NCBI RefSeq assembly: GCF_014651955.1
Contig: NZ_BMXW01000001.1
Location: 267,956 to 331,955, forward strand
DNA length: 64,000 bases
Source: Shewanella fodinae
GTDB taxonomy: Bacteria > Pseudomonadota > Gammaproteobacteria > Enterobacterales > Shewanellaceae
Direction: 5' to 3'
Shown here: in pieces, positions 17,463 to 25,751 of the stretch
Position numbering within the stretch: the first letter of the stretch is position 1
How the letters are laid out: every line of letters starts with the position of its first letter
The notes under the pieces: model-generated
The model's database searches: none
Told to the model about the DNA's origin: nothing
Seen by the model: the letters and a program-made list of their open reading frames with translations, nothing else
Position numbers and translations under genes: made by a program

Positions 17463-17822
17463 AAAAGCTTCCCAGCACATAAACCACATTCACACTACGA
17501 TTTAGAGCTGTCACCTGGTGCCGATGGGAGCCACTATTTGGTGTCATTACAGCACACCTTGCCTTTAATATTACAAAGGCACCAGCCACAACTAATTTTC
17601 TATGATGCTGGAGTTGATGTACGCCAAGATAATGAACTCGGTCTATTGGCGCTGACAGTTCAGGATATTTATCAGAGATATAAGTGGATACTACATCTTG
17701 CCACTACAATGGAGATCCCAATTGTCTGCGTTAGTGGCGGCGGATATTGCCGGGACATTCTACAATTAGTGTCCGGACACAGTCAGTTATACTTTGGCGC
17801 CACCGAGTGTTTTGCTAACTGA
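17463..17822 (+). pseudogene. C-terminal fragment of a histone deacetylase-like (AcuC/HDAC superfamily) protein
   Basis: In-frame codons from about 17463 read K-S-F-P-A-H-K-P-H-S-H-Y-D-L-E-L, then LIFYDAGVDVRQD and CVSGGGYCRDI. These match the last third of bacterial class II histone-deacetylase-like proteins, including the GGGY tyrosine. No ATG precedes the homologous region; the frame opens at 17385 after a stop, and the first possible start is a TTG at 17538 inside the domain. The HH and DxH metal/catalytic motifs, about two thirds of the gene, are missing. The downstream ComFB gene begins 13 bases after its stop, so the two were probably once co-transcribed. Confidence 0.75.
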
Positions 17823-17835
17823 AGGAGAATAGTGA

Positions 17836-18114
17836 ATGCAATTGGATATCCGCAACTATTATGAAGTGCTGTTGATGGAAATTTTATCTGATGAGGGACT
17901 GCTTGATGAACTGCCGGAAAGCTATCTGGCGGATTTAGCCTGCATAACGCTAAATCAGTTACCGGTGCGCTATATTCATCATCTGGTGGATACCTATTTT
18001 TATGAAGATCTCAATGAACAAGAGCAGATGCGCCGGGAAATCTACCATGCGCTGGAAAAATCACGAGCATTTTTGAAATCAAAACTCATTAAAGATGATA
18101 AGACCGCGGTCTGA
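17836..18114 (+). CDS. ComFB-domain protein
   Basis: A 92-residue protein with a GGAG ribosome-binding site about 10 bases upstream. It matches the late-competence ComFB family across its length: N-Y-Y-E-V-L-L-M-E, then LADLACITLNQLPVRYIHHLVDTYFY. ComFB proteins were named from Bacillus competence operons, and members elsewhere have been reported as cyclic-di-GMP binders; the role in this organism is unknown. It follows the histone-deacetylase-like remnant on the same strand and is convergent with the 4.5S RNA gene. Confidence 0.85.
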   Translation: MQLDIRNYYEVLLMEILSDEGLLDELPESYLADLACITLNQLPVRYIHHLVDTYFYEDLNEQEQMRREIYHALEKSRAFLKSKLIKDDKTAV

Positions 18115-18143
18115 ACGAATAAATAAACGAGCGGAAAATTGGA

Positions 18144-18244
18144 GGCTCCCCCAGAGCCAACACCCCGGCACATGAGTCGCTTGCTACGGTTGCTCCCTTC
18201 CGGGCCTGGCCGGGTTCACAAGTTATCATTGCGGGGGGACCCTG
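18144..18244 (-). ncRNA. ffs: 4.5S RNA (bacterial signal recognition particle RNA)
   Basis: The minus strand carries the invariant SRP domain IV core GGCCCGGAAGGGAGCAACC (apical GGAA loop plus the asymmetric internal loop that binds Ffh) within a roughly 100-base hairpin. The outer arms are GGGTCCCCC (5') and GGGGGAGCC (3'). It partners with Ffh to target nascent membrane proteins. The ends are estimated from pairing and may be off by several bases. Confidence 0.92.
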
Positions 18245-18283
18245 GGGTCGCCACAGATTTGCAGAACCACTGCAACGGCGCCG

Positions 18284-18312
18284 ATTATCCCTGAAGGCCT
18301 CGAGAGGATCAA
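18284..18312 (-). promoter_or_regulatory. Sigma-70 promoter of the 4.5S RNA gene
   Basis: Minus strand: -35 TTGATC (18312-18307), 17-base spacer, -10 GATAAT (18289-18284), followed by a GC-rich discriminator CGGCGCC typical of stable RNA genes. It implies a 5' leader of about 30 bases to be trimmed. Confidence 0.65.
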
Positions 18313-18365
18313 GGATAAATACCCTATTCCTCAAAAAGATAGGTGTAACTGCACATTAGATAAGC

Positions 18366-18391
18366 AAAAAGTCCGACAAAGCAGACTTTTT
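18366..18391 (-). terminator. Rho-independent terminator of the ComEA-like gene
   Basis: AAAAAGTC (18366-18373) pairs with GACTTTTT (18384-18391); the U-tract on the minus strand lies about 20 bases after the ComEA-like gene stop. Confidence 0.7.
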
Positions 18392-18408
18392 GATAATCGC
18401 AGTATTGC

Positions 18409-18717
18409 TTATAGCGTTAGCAATTCAGCGTTCTTTTCAAGGAATTTAGCCCCAATTCCTTTCACCTTGGTCAGTTCTTCCAGCGACGAAAATTTGCCAT
18501 TGGCCTCACGATATTCCACTATCGCCTTAGCTTTCGCTTCGCCAATTCCTTTAAGCATCTGCAACTCGGCGGCAGTGGCAGTATTAATACTGATTTTCTG
18601 AGGATTAACCTTTTGCATCGCCATATCAGCTTTGGGGGTTTCAGCTAACAGTGGAGCGGCAAGAGTAGGTGTCAGTAATGCGGTGACAATTACAAACGTC
18701 TTCAGGTATGGGTTCAT
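18409..18717 (-). CDS. comEA: ComEA-like helix-hairpin-helix DNA-binding protein
   Basis: A 102-residue secreted protein. The ATG at 18717 is preceded by AAGGAGAG (an upstream ATG at 18747 lacks this). A signal peptide ends near PLLAET, then a short linker leads to the HhH repeat pair INTATAAELQMLKGIGEAKAKAIVEYREANGKF / SLEELTKVKGIGAKFLEK typical of ComEA. In naturally competent bacteria ComEA binds and ratchets incoming DNA in the periplasm. This stand-alone short form is widespread in Shewanella and Vibrio. It is terminated at 18366-18391. Confidence 0.88.
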   Translation of the reverse strand: MNPYLKTFVIVTALLTPTLAAPLLAETPKADMAMQKVNPQKISINTATAAELQMLKGIGEAKAKAIVEYREANGKFSSLEELTKVKGIGAKFLEKNAELLTL

Positions 18718-18833
18718 CACTCTCTCCTTTTTATCATCCATATTCATAATGGGCCTAAATCTCCAAATCCCTGGCCCTAAGAAAGTGTAGTTAATGCTTA
18801 AAAATTAGCCAAACATGAAGTAGCTTAATCACC

Positions 18834-19931
18834 TCATTGCGTCTCATCCGCAGACTGTTTTGCCTTGTGTCTTAGTTGTTGTAACTCCAATAACAGCTCT
18901 TTATGAATGCCAGATAACCGAGGACGGGATTTTTCATCAAACGCCAACGGACGGCACAACGCCATTGCCTGATAGCCTAATCTGGCCGTTAACAAACCCG
19001 CCCCTAGACCCTGCCCTAAGCGCGCCGATAATTTTCCAGTCAACTCCACTGACAACAGTTGATTGCCAATATCCATCGCCAGTTCAGTTGTTCCTGCATA
19101 CAAGATATTGAGCAGAATGCCGCGAAACAATCGAATGCGGCTCCAATACCCCAGCTTTATGCCATAACATTCTGCTATGCGACTGATCATTTTCTGGTTA
19201 CGCCATAGCACCAGCGCCATATCAAGCATGGCAAACGGGCTGATGGCCAGTAATAAAGCTGACTCTGCGGCAAAATGTCGGACAATTTTCCGCGCAGCGC
19301 TATCGCGTTGACGCAGCACAATTGACTCGAATAACATCACCTGCTCGGCATCGTTCTGCTCCGCTGACAACAATTTCTCCAACTGCCGAATAGATGCAGC
19401 TGCTGACGTCGGCATGGCGGTGGTGATGTGGCGAATAAAAGGCACAGCTTCGCCCATCTGCATGCTGCCAAGTAAGCGCTCCCCTTGTACGCGGGCGTCT
19501 TCTACTTGCCGTAGCCGCCGCAATTGTTGCCACTCGACAACAGTTGTGTGGCCAGCCCATGCCAGCACAAAAGAGATAACAGCACTGTAAAATGCAAATA
19601 GCCATGGACTCTGTTGCCAGGCATCGGCTAACCCGAGTCCTGTCTGCACCAGCACCGCGGCCAACAAGCCTGTTAATGCCAACTTTGCCAGTACTGAGAG
19701 TTTTTTGGGCTGAAGTAACGCCCGCAGTGACGCTTGTTTGGTAGTTGAGTCTCCCTCCAATATTGCTTCTATATCAGCATCTTCTGTCACCGACAGTAAC
19801 GAAGTTTCGCGGTCTTCAAACTGAACCTTATCACGTTGATACTCACGAAAAGGTCGCAGGTTATCGGTGCTACTGTGCTCAGGTGGTTGAGATTCCGCGA
19901 CCTCTGCAGAGGTGACAATTTTGCGAGTCAT
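18834..19931 (-). CDS. ycjF: YcjF-family (DUF697) inner-membrane protein
   Basis: A 365-residue protein with a charged N-terminal region (residues 1-75), two adjacent transmembrane helices (about 80-125: LALTGLLAAVLVQTGLG and WLFAFYSAVISFVLAWAG) and a C-terminal DUF697 domain (SPFAMLDMALVLWRNQKMISRIAECYGIKLGYWSR). It overlaps ycjX by 4 bases (ATGA). In E. coli ycjX and ycjF belong to the PspF regulon. The biochemical role is unknown, but the pairing with the YcjX NTPase at the envelope is conserved. Confidence 0.88.
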   Translation of the reverse strand: MTRKIVTSAEVAESQPPEHSSTDNLRPFREYQRDKVQFEDRETSLLSVTEDADIEAILEGDSTTKQASLRALLQPKKLSVLAKLALTGLLAAVLVQTGLGLADAWQQSPWLFAFYSAVISFVLAWAGHTTVVEWQQLRRLRQVEDARVQGERLLGSMQMGEAVPFIRHITTAMPTSAAASIRQLEKLLSAEQNDAEQVMLFESIVLRQRDSAARKIVRHFAAESALLLAISPFAMLDMALVLWRNQKMISRIAECYGIKLGYWSRIRLFRGILLNILYAGTTELAMDIGNQLLSVELTGKLSARLGQGLGAGLLTARLGYQAMALCRPLAFDEKSRPRLSGIHKELLLELQQLRHKAKQSADETQ

Positions 19932-21346
19932 TGCAGTTTATCTCCCAGCAGGAAGTTCAATAGATAGTCGAGGCGAATATGCTCAAAAGTCTGCCCTGGC
20001 TGCAATTGCGGCGGCGCGAAGTCACAAAAGCGAAAGCCCTGTTGCTGCCAAAAAGCAGCATCCGGCAATTGCCGTGGCACTTGTCCTGGATAAAGTGTAA
20101 CCGGTTGTCGGTCACTAAGGCGATTACCAACAACCACCTCTTGTTCACCGTACTCACTGTCTCGGACCATTCCGGGTTTAGTGGCTCGAATGGCGCTGAC
20201 GGCCATCGTTTCCACGGCACAGCCTGCACTGTCGGCAAAATTACGTCCAGGAGCCAGAATGGCATTTAACAGCGCCAGCACATTACCTTGTTGATCTCGG
20301 GTAATCTGGTCCACTTTACTAGCGGCAAACAACAAACGGTCGATTTTTGGGGCAAACAAGCGTCGCAATAAGCTGCGGCGACCAAAACGAAAGCTCTGGG
20401 TGATGGCGTTTAACGCTTTGGTCATGTCGTCAAACTGCGCCTTACCACGATTGAGTGCTGTGAAACAATCAACTAACACCAGTTGCCGATCAAATCCGGC
20501 AAAATAGTCGTGGTAAAACGGCTGGACAACCTTGGCTACATATTCCTGATAACGATGTTCCAAAATCTGGTAGATACTATTGCGACCAAAAGCATCTGCT
20601 GCGGTCAACTGTTCCGGAAGCAACGGGAAAAAACTCAAAATAGGCGCCCCAGCGAGGTCGCCAGGTAATAGCATTCGTCCCGGCTGAGCCAGATAAAATC
20701 CCTGTTGTTGCACCATATCTTGCAACAATCGTTGATAATGATTAGCTATCGCTGCGAGCAACTCATCACTGGCATCAGCCGCTGGCTGTAGCGCCATCAC
20801 ACTGGCCTTGAATTCATCATAAAATGGTGAACGATTTAAGTTAGTTGCCGTTGCCCAAATAGTACGACACCACTGCTGATAATCCTGTTCGAGCATGGGT
20901 AAATCCAGTAACCACTCACCAGGGTAATCGACAATATCCAAGAGTAATGTCGCACTGGCACCATTGAGCAGACGACCTCGAAATCCCTGCTTCGGGCGAT
21001 ATTTTATGGCAAGTCGTAACTCGCTGATATTCGTTGTAGAGGCAGGCCATTGTGCTTGCTCCCCGGTCAGTTGCGCCAACGCCGCATCATAAGCAAAGCT
21101 AGCCAGTTGCAGATCGGGTTGTAGTACCCGCTTGGTTTCCAGCAAACGGTGTTCCAGACACACCGTAAATAATGGCAATTGACTGGCATGTTCAGGGGAG
21201 GCATTGATCAGTTTGTTAATAATGGCGGTAATAAATGCGGTTTTACCGGCCCCCGCCAGCCCGGTTACCGCTAAACGTACATGCTGATCAGCCGTTCTAT
21301 AGGTAAGTTCAAGGGCTTTGTTCTTTAGTTGCTGCCAGTGGCTCAT
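19928..21346 (-). CDS. ycjX: YcjX-family (DUF463) P-loop NTPase
   Basis: A 472-residue protein with an N-terminal P-loop GLAGAGKTAF (about residues 29-38) and the conserved segments LLLDIVDYPGEWLLDLPML and LVLVDCFTALNRGKAQFDDM. DUF463 proteins are predicted GTP- or ATP-hydrolysing stress proteins; structural work on YcjX-type proteins supports a GTPase-like fold. The gene is co-transcribed with ycjF (4-base overlap). It lies downstream of pspCBA, separated by the terminator at 21365-21383, so expression may be partly read-through. Confidence 0.88.
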   Translation of the reverse strand: MSHWQQLKNKALELTYRTADQHVRLAVTGLAGAGKTAFITAIINKLINASPEHASQLPLFTVCLEHRLLETKRVLQPDLQLASFAYDAALAQLTGEQAQWPASTTNISELRLAIKYRPKQGFRGRLLNGASATLLLDIVDYPGEWLLDLPMLEQDYQQWCRTIWATATNLNRSPFYDEFKASVMALQPAADASDELLAAIANHYQRLLQDMVQQQGFYLAQPGRMLLPGDLAGAPILSFFPLLPEQLTAADAFGRNSIYQILEHRYQEYVAKVVQPFYHDYFAGFDRQLVLVDCFTALNRGKAQFDDMTKALNAITQSFRFGRRSLLRRLFAPKIDRLLFAASKVDQITRDQQGNVLALLNAILAPGRNFADSAGCAVETMAVSAIRATKPGMVRDSEYGEQEVVVGNRLSDRQPVTLYPGQVPRQLPDAAFWQQQGFRFCDFAPPQLQPGQTFEHIRLDYLLNFLLGDKLQ

Positions 21347-21364
21347 AGCGCTCCCAAAAACAAA

Positions 21365-21383
21365 AGGGCGGTTATACCGCCCT
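21365..21383 (-). terminator. Hairpin terminator between pspC and ycjX
   Basis: AGGGCGG (21365-21371) / CCGCCCT (21377-21383) with a TTATA loop; on the minus strand it is followed by TTTGTTTTT. It lies 10 bases after the pspC stop and should limit transcription into ycjX-ycjF. Confidence 0.75.
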
Positions 21384-21392
21384 CAATGAGGA

Positions 21393-21779
21393 TTACAGGT
21401 TATTAATTTGGCGCTTCAACTCATACTGTTCTGAGGTGACGTAAGTTTCCATATCCCGCAATTTGCGTTCCAACCCGGCAAAACGTTGGTTCAGATCTCT
21501 GAGCGCTTGGGTAGCAGGTTCACCCGCTTGCCACACTTTTTTCTTAATCCCTAGCTCGCGATATTCCGAATCAAAGTCGCGTGGTGTCTCATCTAGGATC
21601 ATCCATAGTGCCACATAAGCTACCACCATGACTGCGGAGCCTCCCAGCAGGAAGATAGAGACAACCGCCACTCTGACCAACCAGGTTTCGAGATTAAAGT
21701 AGTCGGCAATCCCGGCACATACCCCAGCAATTTTACCGTTACGCTTATTGCGATATAAGGTTTTTCTTTTATCTGTCAT
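21393..21779 (-). CDS. pspC: Phage shock protein C
   Basis: A 128-residue protein from the ATG at 21779, with GGAGG 7 bases upstream inside the end of pspB. An ATG at 21809 would add unrelated residues. It has the PspC domain (RNKRNGKIAGVCAGIADYFNLETWLVRVAVV), one transmembrane helix (about residues 35-60) and a C-terminal amphipathic/coiled segment (RDLNQRFAGLERKLRDME). It is an inner-membrane sensor that, with PspB, binds PspA on envelope stress and so frees PspF. Confidence 0.93.
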   Translation of the reverse strand: MTDKRKTLYRNKRNGKIAGVCAGIADYFNLETWLVRVAVVSIFLLGGSAVMVVAYVALWMILDETPRDFDSEYRELGIKKKVWQAGEPATQALRDLNQRFAGLERKLRDMETYVTSEQYELKRQINNL

Positions 21780-22005
21780 GGCGTTGCCTCCACTCTGGTG
21801 ACTCAGCATCCAAAATAGACTCTAACGTGGTAATACGTTGGCTCATTTTTTCAGCTTTATCAACCAACTCATTGAGTTGTTTGAACTCTTCATCGGTCAG
21901 CCCCTTGCCCACCTGCCGCTTGCTGCGATAATGAAGAATCAGCCAGATGGGTGCCACAAAGATCATGAACAAAATCAGTGGTGCCATCAACAGATCCATA
22001 TCCAT
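21769..22005 (-). CDS. pspB: Phage shock protein B
   Basis: A 78-residue protein with an N-terminal transmembrane helix (about residues 4-24) and a cytoplasmic leucine-zipper-like helix (LTDEEFKQLNELVDKAEKMSQRI). Its length is normal. It overlaps pspC by 11 bases and follows pspA by 25 bases. It partners PspC in membrane-stress sensing. Confidence 0.92.
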   Translation of the reverse strand: MDMDLLMAPLILFMIFVAPIWLILHYRSKRQVGKGLTDEEFKQLNELVDKAEKMSQRITTLESILDAESPEWRQRHDR

Positions 22006-22030
22006 AATTCACCTCAGCTCTATCTAATTG

Positions 22031-22714
22031 TTATTTTTCAGACTTGGCGACTTTGCCTTTCATTTTGGCTTTCAGTGCCGCCAGCTCTTCGCTGACTTCA
22101 TCGTCGGCTTTTAAGGCTGCAAATTCAGCATCCAAACTGTTCTTTTTCCCGCCCAGTTCATAGGATTCCACTTCGGCTTCCAGCCCTTCAATGCGCCGCT
22201 CATACTGTTCAAACTTCAGCATAGCATTATCAATTTTGCTGGAGTCCAGCTGTTTTTTTACTTCCAAGCGCGAAGATGCTGACTGCTTACGGATAATAAT
22301 AGTCTTCTGCCGAGCCTTGGCATCTGCCAGTTTTTCCTGCAATTGTCCTACTTCCTCTTTCAGGCGGACAATATGTTCTTCAACAACTTCCAACTCTTTT
22401 TCAAGGTTTTGTACTGTTGCTGCGACTTTCTGTTTTTCCACCAAAGCCGCCTTTGCTAAGTCTTCACGCTCTTTAGTTAGCGCCAGTTCGGCCTTTTCCT
22501 GCCAGTCCTGCACCTGAGTCTGCATTTTGGCAATGCGGCGCAGCAGTTCTTTTTTCTCGGCTAACACTTTGGCCGAAGTAGAACGGACTTCCACCAGAGT
22601 GTCTTCCATCTCCTGAATGATCAGGCGCACCATTTTTTCCGGATCTTCTGCTTTGTCTAACAAAGCACTGATATTGGAGTTAATGATGTCAGCGAAACGC
22701 GTAAAAATTCCCAT
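22031..22714 (-). CDS. pspA: Phage shock protein A (ESCRT-III/Vipp1 family)
   Basis: A 227-residue protein that is almost entirely helical: amphipathic helix at residues 1-20 ([28 protein letters not shown]), then long coiled coils (about 25-190). It both inhibits the activator PspF in the cytoplasm and oligomerises on damaged inner membrane to limit proton leakage. First gene of pspABC, transcribed from a sigma-54 promoter (22755-22772) divergent from pspF. Confidence 0.95.
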   Translation of the reverse strand: MGIFTRFADIINSNISALLDKAEDPEKMVRLIIQEMEDTLVEVRSTSAKVLAEKKELLRRIAKMQTQVQDWQEKAELALTKEREDLAKAALVEKQKVAATVQNLEKELEVVEEHIVRLKEEVGQLQEKLADAKARQKTIIIRKQSASSRLEVKKQLDSSKIDNAMLKFEQYERRIEGLEAEVESYELGGKKNSLDAEFAALKADDEVSEELAALKAKMKGKVAKSEK

Positions 22715-22754
22715 AATCCTGTCCTCAAAAATTATTGTGGGTTGCGGACATTGT

Positions 22755-22772
22755 AATACAGATACCGTGCCA
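22755..22772 (-). promoter_or_regulatory. Sigma-54 (-24/-12) promoter of pspABC
   Basis: Minus strand TGGCACGGTATCTGTATT: GG at -24, ten bases, then GT where GC is usual at -12. It lies about 40 bases from the pspA ATG, between pspA and its sigma-54 activator gene pspF, which strongly supports it. The AT-rich stretch 22780-22890 is the likely PspF/IHF binding region. Confidence 0.75.
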
Positions 22773-22892
22773 AGTTGTATATGTTATTATTTTTCATAAT
22801 GTTAGATTAAAATAAAGTTTTTCTTTATTTATTTTTACCAGCCACATATTATGAATTTCACCACTTATTAGCGTTAAAGACCAACAGTTATC

Positions 22893-23978
22893 GTGAGCAG
22901 ATCCTATCAGCAAGATAATCTTATCGGACAGTCCAACGCATTTCTGGAAGTGCTGGAGCACGTCTCTCAGCTGGCGCCGTTATCCAAACCCGTATTGATC
23001 ATTGGCGAGCGCGGCACCGGCAAAGAGCTTATCGCCGAGCGTTTGCATTTTCTTTCACAGCGCTGGGAACAGAACTTTATCAAACTTAACTGCTCTTCGC
23101 TCAGTGAAAATTTACTCGAAAGTGAACTATTTGGTCATGAAGCTGGCGCCTTTACCGGCGCCCGTGCACGCCATGAAGGCCGCTTCGAACGGGCTGATGG
23201 TGGCACTTTATTTCTGGATGAACTGGCCAACACTTCCGGGCTGATCCAAGAAAAACTGCTACGGGTCATTGAATATGGCGAATATGAACGGGTTGGCGGC
23301 AGTAAAACGCTCACTGCTGATGTGCGGCTTATCTGTGCAGCAAACGAAGATTTGCCGTCTTTAGCCGAGGCAGGGGAATTTCGAGCTGATTTGTTGGACC
23401 GCTTGGCATTTGACGTGATCACCCTGCCACCGCTGCGCTACCGCCAGGAAGATATCTTGCCGTTGGCAGAACATTTCGCGCTTGGCATGGCTAAACAGCT
23501 CAAGCTGAAGCTCTTTCCTGGATTTACTAACAGCGCGGTGCATACATTATTGAATTATGAATGGCCGGGTAATATTCGTGAGTTAAAAAATACGGTTGAA
23601 CGCAGTGTCTACCGCCACGGCAATGAAGAAAAACCGATCCGCGAAATTGTGCTGGATCCGTTTGACTCGCCCTATCGGCCACAACAGCGGATCCGTACCT
23701 TGTCGAGACAACCAGTCATTGCCACAGACACCACTGCAGCTAGCCCATCAGAGCCAGTATTACCGCTTAATGATGAACTCAGAACCATAAGTGAACCCAG
23801 TTCATTTGAATTCCCAGTGGATTTTAAGCAAAGCTGCGAAGCATTTGAGGTGGAATTGATCCAGAAAGCGCTGGTCGCCAGTCAGTTCAATCAGAAAAAA
23901 ACCGCCGACCTATTACAACTCAGCTATCATCAACTACGCGGGATCCTCAAAAAATACAATTTGCTGGACAAAAACTGA
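22893..23978 (+). CDS. pspF: PspF sigma-54 transcriptional activator
   Basis: A 361-residue bacterial enhancer-binding protein with no receiver domain. The AAA+ domain has Walker A GERGTGKE, the sigma-54-contacting GAFTGA loop and Walker B GGTLFLDEL, and the WPGNIREL motif is present. A linker (about residues 245-310) is followed by a C-terminal Fis-type helix-turn-helix (KKTADLLQLSYHQLRGILKK). The start is a GTG at 22893 without a clear Shine-Dalgarno sequence, consistent with low expression. It activates pspABC and is inhibited by PspA. Confidence 0.95.
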   Translation: MSRSYQQDNLIGQSNAFLEVLEHVSQLAPLSKPVLIIGERGTGKELIAERLHFLSQRWEQNFIKLNCSSLSENLLESELFGHEAGAFTGARARHEGRFERADGGTLFLDELANTSGLIQEKLLRVIEYGEYERVGGSKTLTADVRLICAANEDLPSLAEAGEFRADLLDRLAFDVITLPPLRYRQEDILPLAEHFALGMAKQLKLKLFPGFTNSAVHTLLNYEWPGNIRELKNTVERSVYRHGNEEKPIREIVLDPFDSPYRPQQRIRTLSRQPVIATDTTAASPSEPVLPLNDELRTISEPSSFEFPVDFKQSCEAFEVELIQKALVASQFNQKKTADLLQLSYHQLRGILKKYNLLDKN

Positions 23979-24128
23979 GGGAATTGCCCAAGGCAACCTG
24001 ACACTGTTAGAATTGCGGGTCAATGTACCGATAATTAGCAATGTGCAATGAATCTGCGGATGTTCAACACCAGGCCGACAACGCTTGCCGTTACGGGTAT
24101 TTCACTGGTTAAAAGGCTACGATTGAGA

Positions 24129-25751
24129 ATGCTCAGGTTCACAGGCAAGTTAAGACTGCGACTGTCAAGCTGCACACTGCTGGGGTTGGCACTGGTTGGT
24201 TGTGGCCCTCTGCCGGTGCCTTCGGGCTTGGTTTATTGTTCCGAAGGTAACCCTGAGTCTTTTAATCCACAAACAGTGACCTCTGGGACCACCATTGATG
24301 CCACCTCACATCAAATATATAACCGCCTCATTGATGATAACCCCTACACTGGCGAGTTCATCCCCGCGCTGGCGACATCCTGGCATGTCAGTAAAGATGG
24401 GTTGAATTACGATTTCGAGCTACGCCACGGCGTCAATTTCCAGGATCGTCCTTATTTCCATCCTACCCGCCAGTTTAATGCCGATGATGTTGTATTTTCG
24501 TTTGAACGGATCATCGACAAGAACAACCCATTCCATTTTGTATCACGCACCGGCTATCCTTTTTTTGAAAGCATTGGGTTCGAAAAACTAATCAAGCGGG
24601 TTGTTAAGCTCGACAGTGACAAAGTGCGCTTTGAGCTCAATTATCCTGACGCATCATTTATGGCCAACATGGCGACTGATTTTGCCGTGATCCTGTCAAA
24701 GGAATATGCCGACCAGTTGCAGGCATCTGGACATATGTCAGACATTGACAGCAAGGCGGTAGGCACCGGCCCATTTATGTTAGTGGATTACGTTAAGAAC
24801 GAATATATCCGTTTCCGCCGCCATCCAGGTTATTGGGGCACCATTCCATCCGCTGATCAATTGGTGTTTGATATCACCCCTCGCAGCACCATTCGCCTAT
24901 CGAAACTGATTGTGGGTGACTGCAGTATTTCCGCGCTCCCCAAAGCGGGAGAATTGCCAGTGGTGGCCGCTCATGAGAATCTGACACTTGAAAGTCAGCC
25001 AGGGATGAATGTGGCTTATTGGGCGTTCAACACCCGCAAGCCGCCGTTAGATAATATCAAAGTACGCCAAGCGTTGGCTTATGCCATTGATAAACAAAAC
25101 TTGCTGCGCGCCGTATATCAGGATACCGCCGTTGAAGCTTCAGGTATTCTCCCGCCTTCATCTTGGGCGTATACGGGAACCGCTTTGGATTATCAATACA
25201 ATCCGCAAAAAGCACGTGATCTACTAAAACAAGCGGGAATACGTAATCTCAGCATTGATATCTGGGCCATGCCAGTGGCACGTATTTATAACCCTAATTC
25301 TCAAAAAACGGCCGAGCTTATTCAAGCAGATTTGGCCGCCGTAGGCGTCAGGGCCAATATTGTAAGTTATGACTGGAGCGTATTTACCCGTAAATTATCC
25401 AGCAGTAACTATGATTCAGTGTTGATCGGCTGGAGTGCTGATAATAGCGACCCAGACAATTTTTATACCCCGTTGCTCAGTTGTGGCTCAGTGGCCTCAA
25501 AAAGTAATCGGTCAAACTGGTGTAATGCCCAGTACGATAAGCTGATAAACCGTGCCAAAGTGATTACCGATAAGGGCGAGCGTACCGAATTATATCGACA
25601 GGCAGAAGAAGTCATCGATGCGGAGGTACCATTAGTACCTTTAGCGTATGCAAAACGTATGTTACTCAAACACACAGATGCGCCGCCCATTCTGCTGATG
25701 CCATTTGGCGGCATAGGTTTTAATGATATGGGCAATAAGGGGCAGCAGTAA
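24129..25751 (+). CDS. sapA: SapA-type peptide ABC transporter substrate-binding lipoprotein
   Basis: A solute-binding protein of the dipeptide/oligopeptide class (SBP family 5). The start at 24129 gives a 540-residue protein with a compact lipoprotein signal (lipobox L-V-G-C, Cys25). An in-frame ATG at 24048 would add 27 Arg-rich residues and lacks a ribosome-binding site. Typical segments are YCSEGNPESFNPQ, FNADDVVFSFERI and VRQALAYAIDKQNLL. Sap systems bind antimicrobial peptides, haem or other peptides, and in E. coli the membrane components export putrescine. First gene of a five-gene operon; its stop overlaps sapB. Confidence 0.88.
   Translation: MLRFTGKLRLRLSSCTLLGLALVGCGPLPVPSGLVYCSEGNPESFNPQTVTSGTTIDATSHQIYNRLIDDNPYTGEFIPALATSWHVSKDGLNYDFELRHGVNFQDRPYFHPTRQFNADDVVFSFERIIDKNNPFHFVSRTGYPFFESIGFEKLIKRVVKLDSDKVRFELNYPDASFMANMATDFAVILSKEYADQLQASGHMSDIDSKAVGTGPFMLVDYVKNEYIRFRRHPGYWGTIPSADQLVFDITPRSTIRLSKLIVGDCSISALPKAGELPVVAAHENLTLESQPGMNVAYWAFNTRKPPLDNIKVRQALAYAIDKQNLLRAVYQDTAVEASGILPPSSWAYTGTALDYQYNPQKARDLLKQAGIRNLSIDIWAMPVARIYNPNSQKTAELIQADLAAVGVRANIVSYDWSVFTRKLSSSNYDSVLIGWSADNSDPDNFYTPLLSCGSVASKSNRSNWCNAQYDKLINRAKVITDKGERTELYRQAEEVIDAEVPLVPLAYAKRMLLKHTDAPPILLMPFGGIGFNDMGNKGQQ

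Noticed and set aside
24048-24128. Longer N-terminus for SapA from the ATG at 24048
   Set aside because: Adds 27 Arg-rich residues before a complete lipoprotein signal and lacks a ribosome-binding site; kept only as an alternative.
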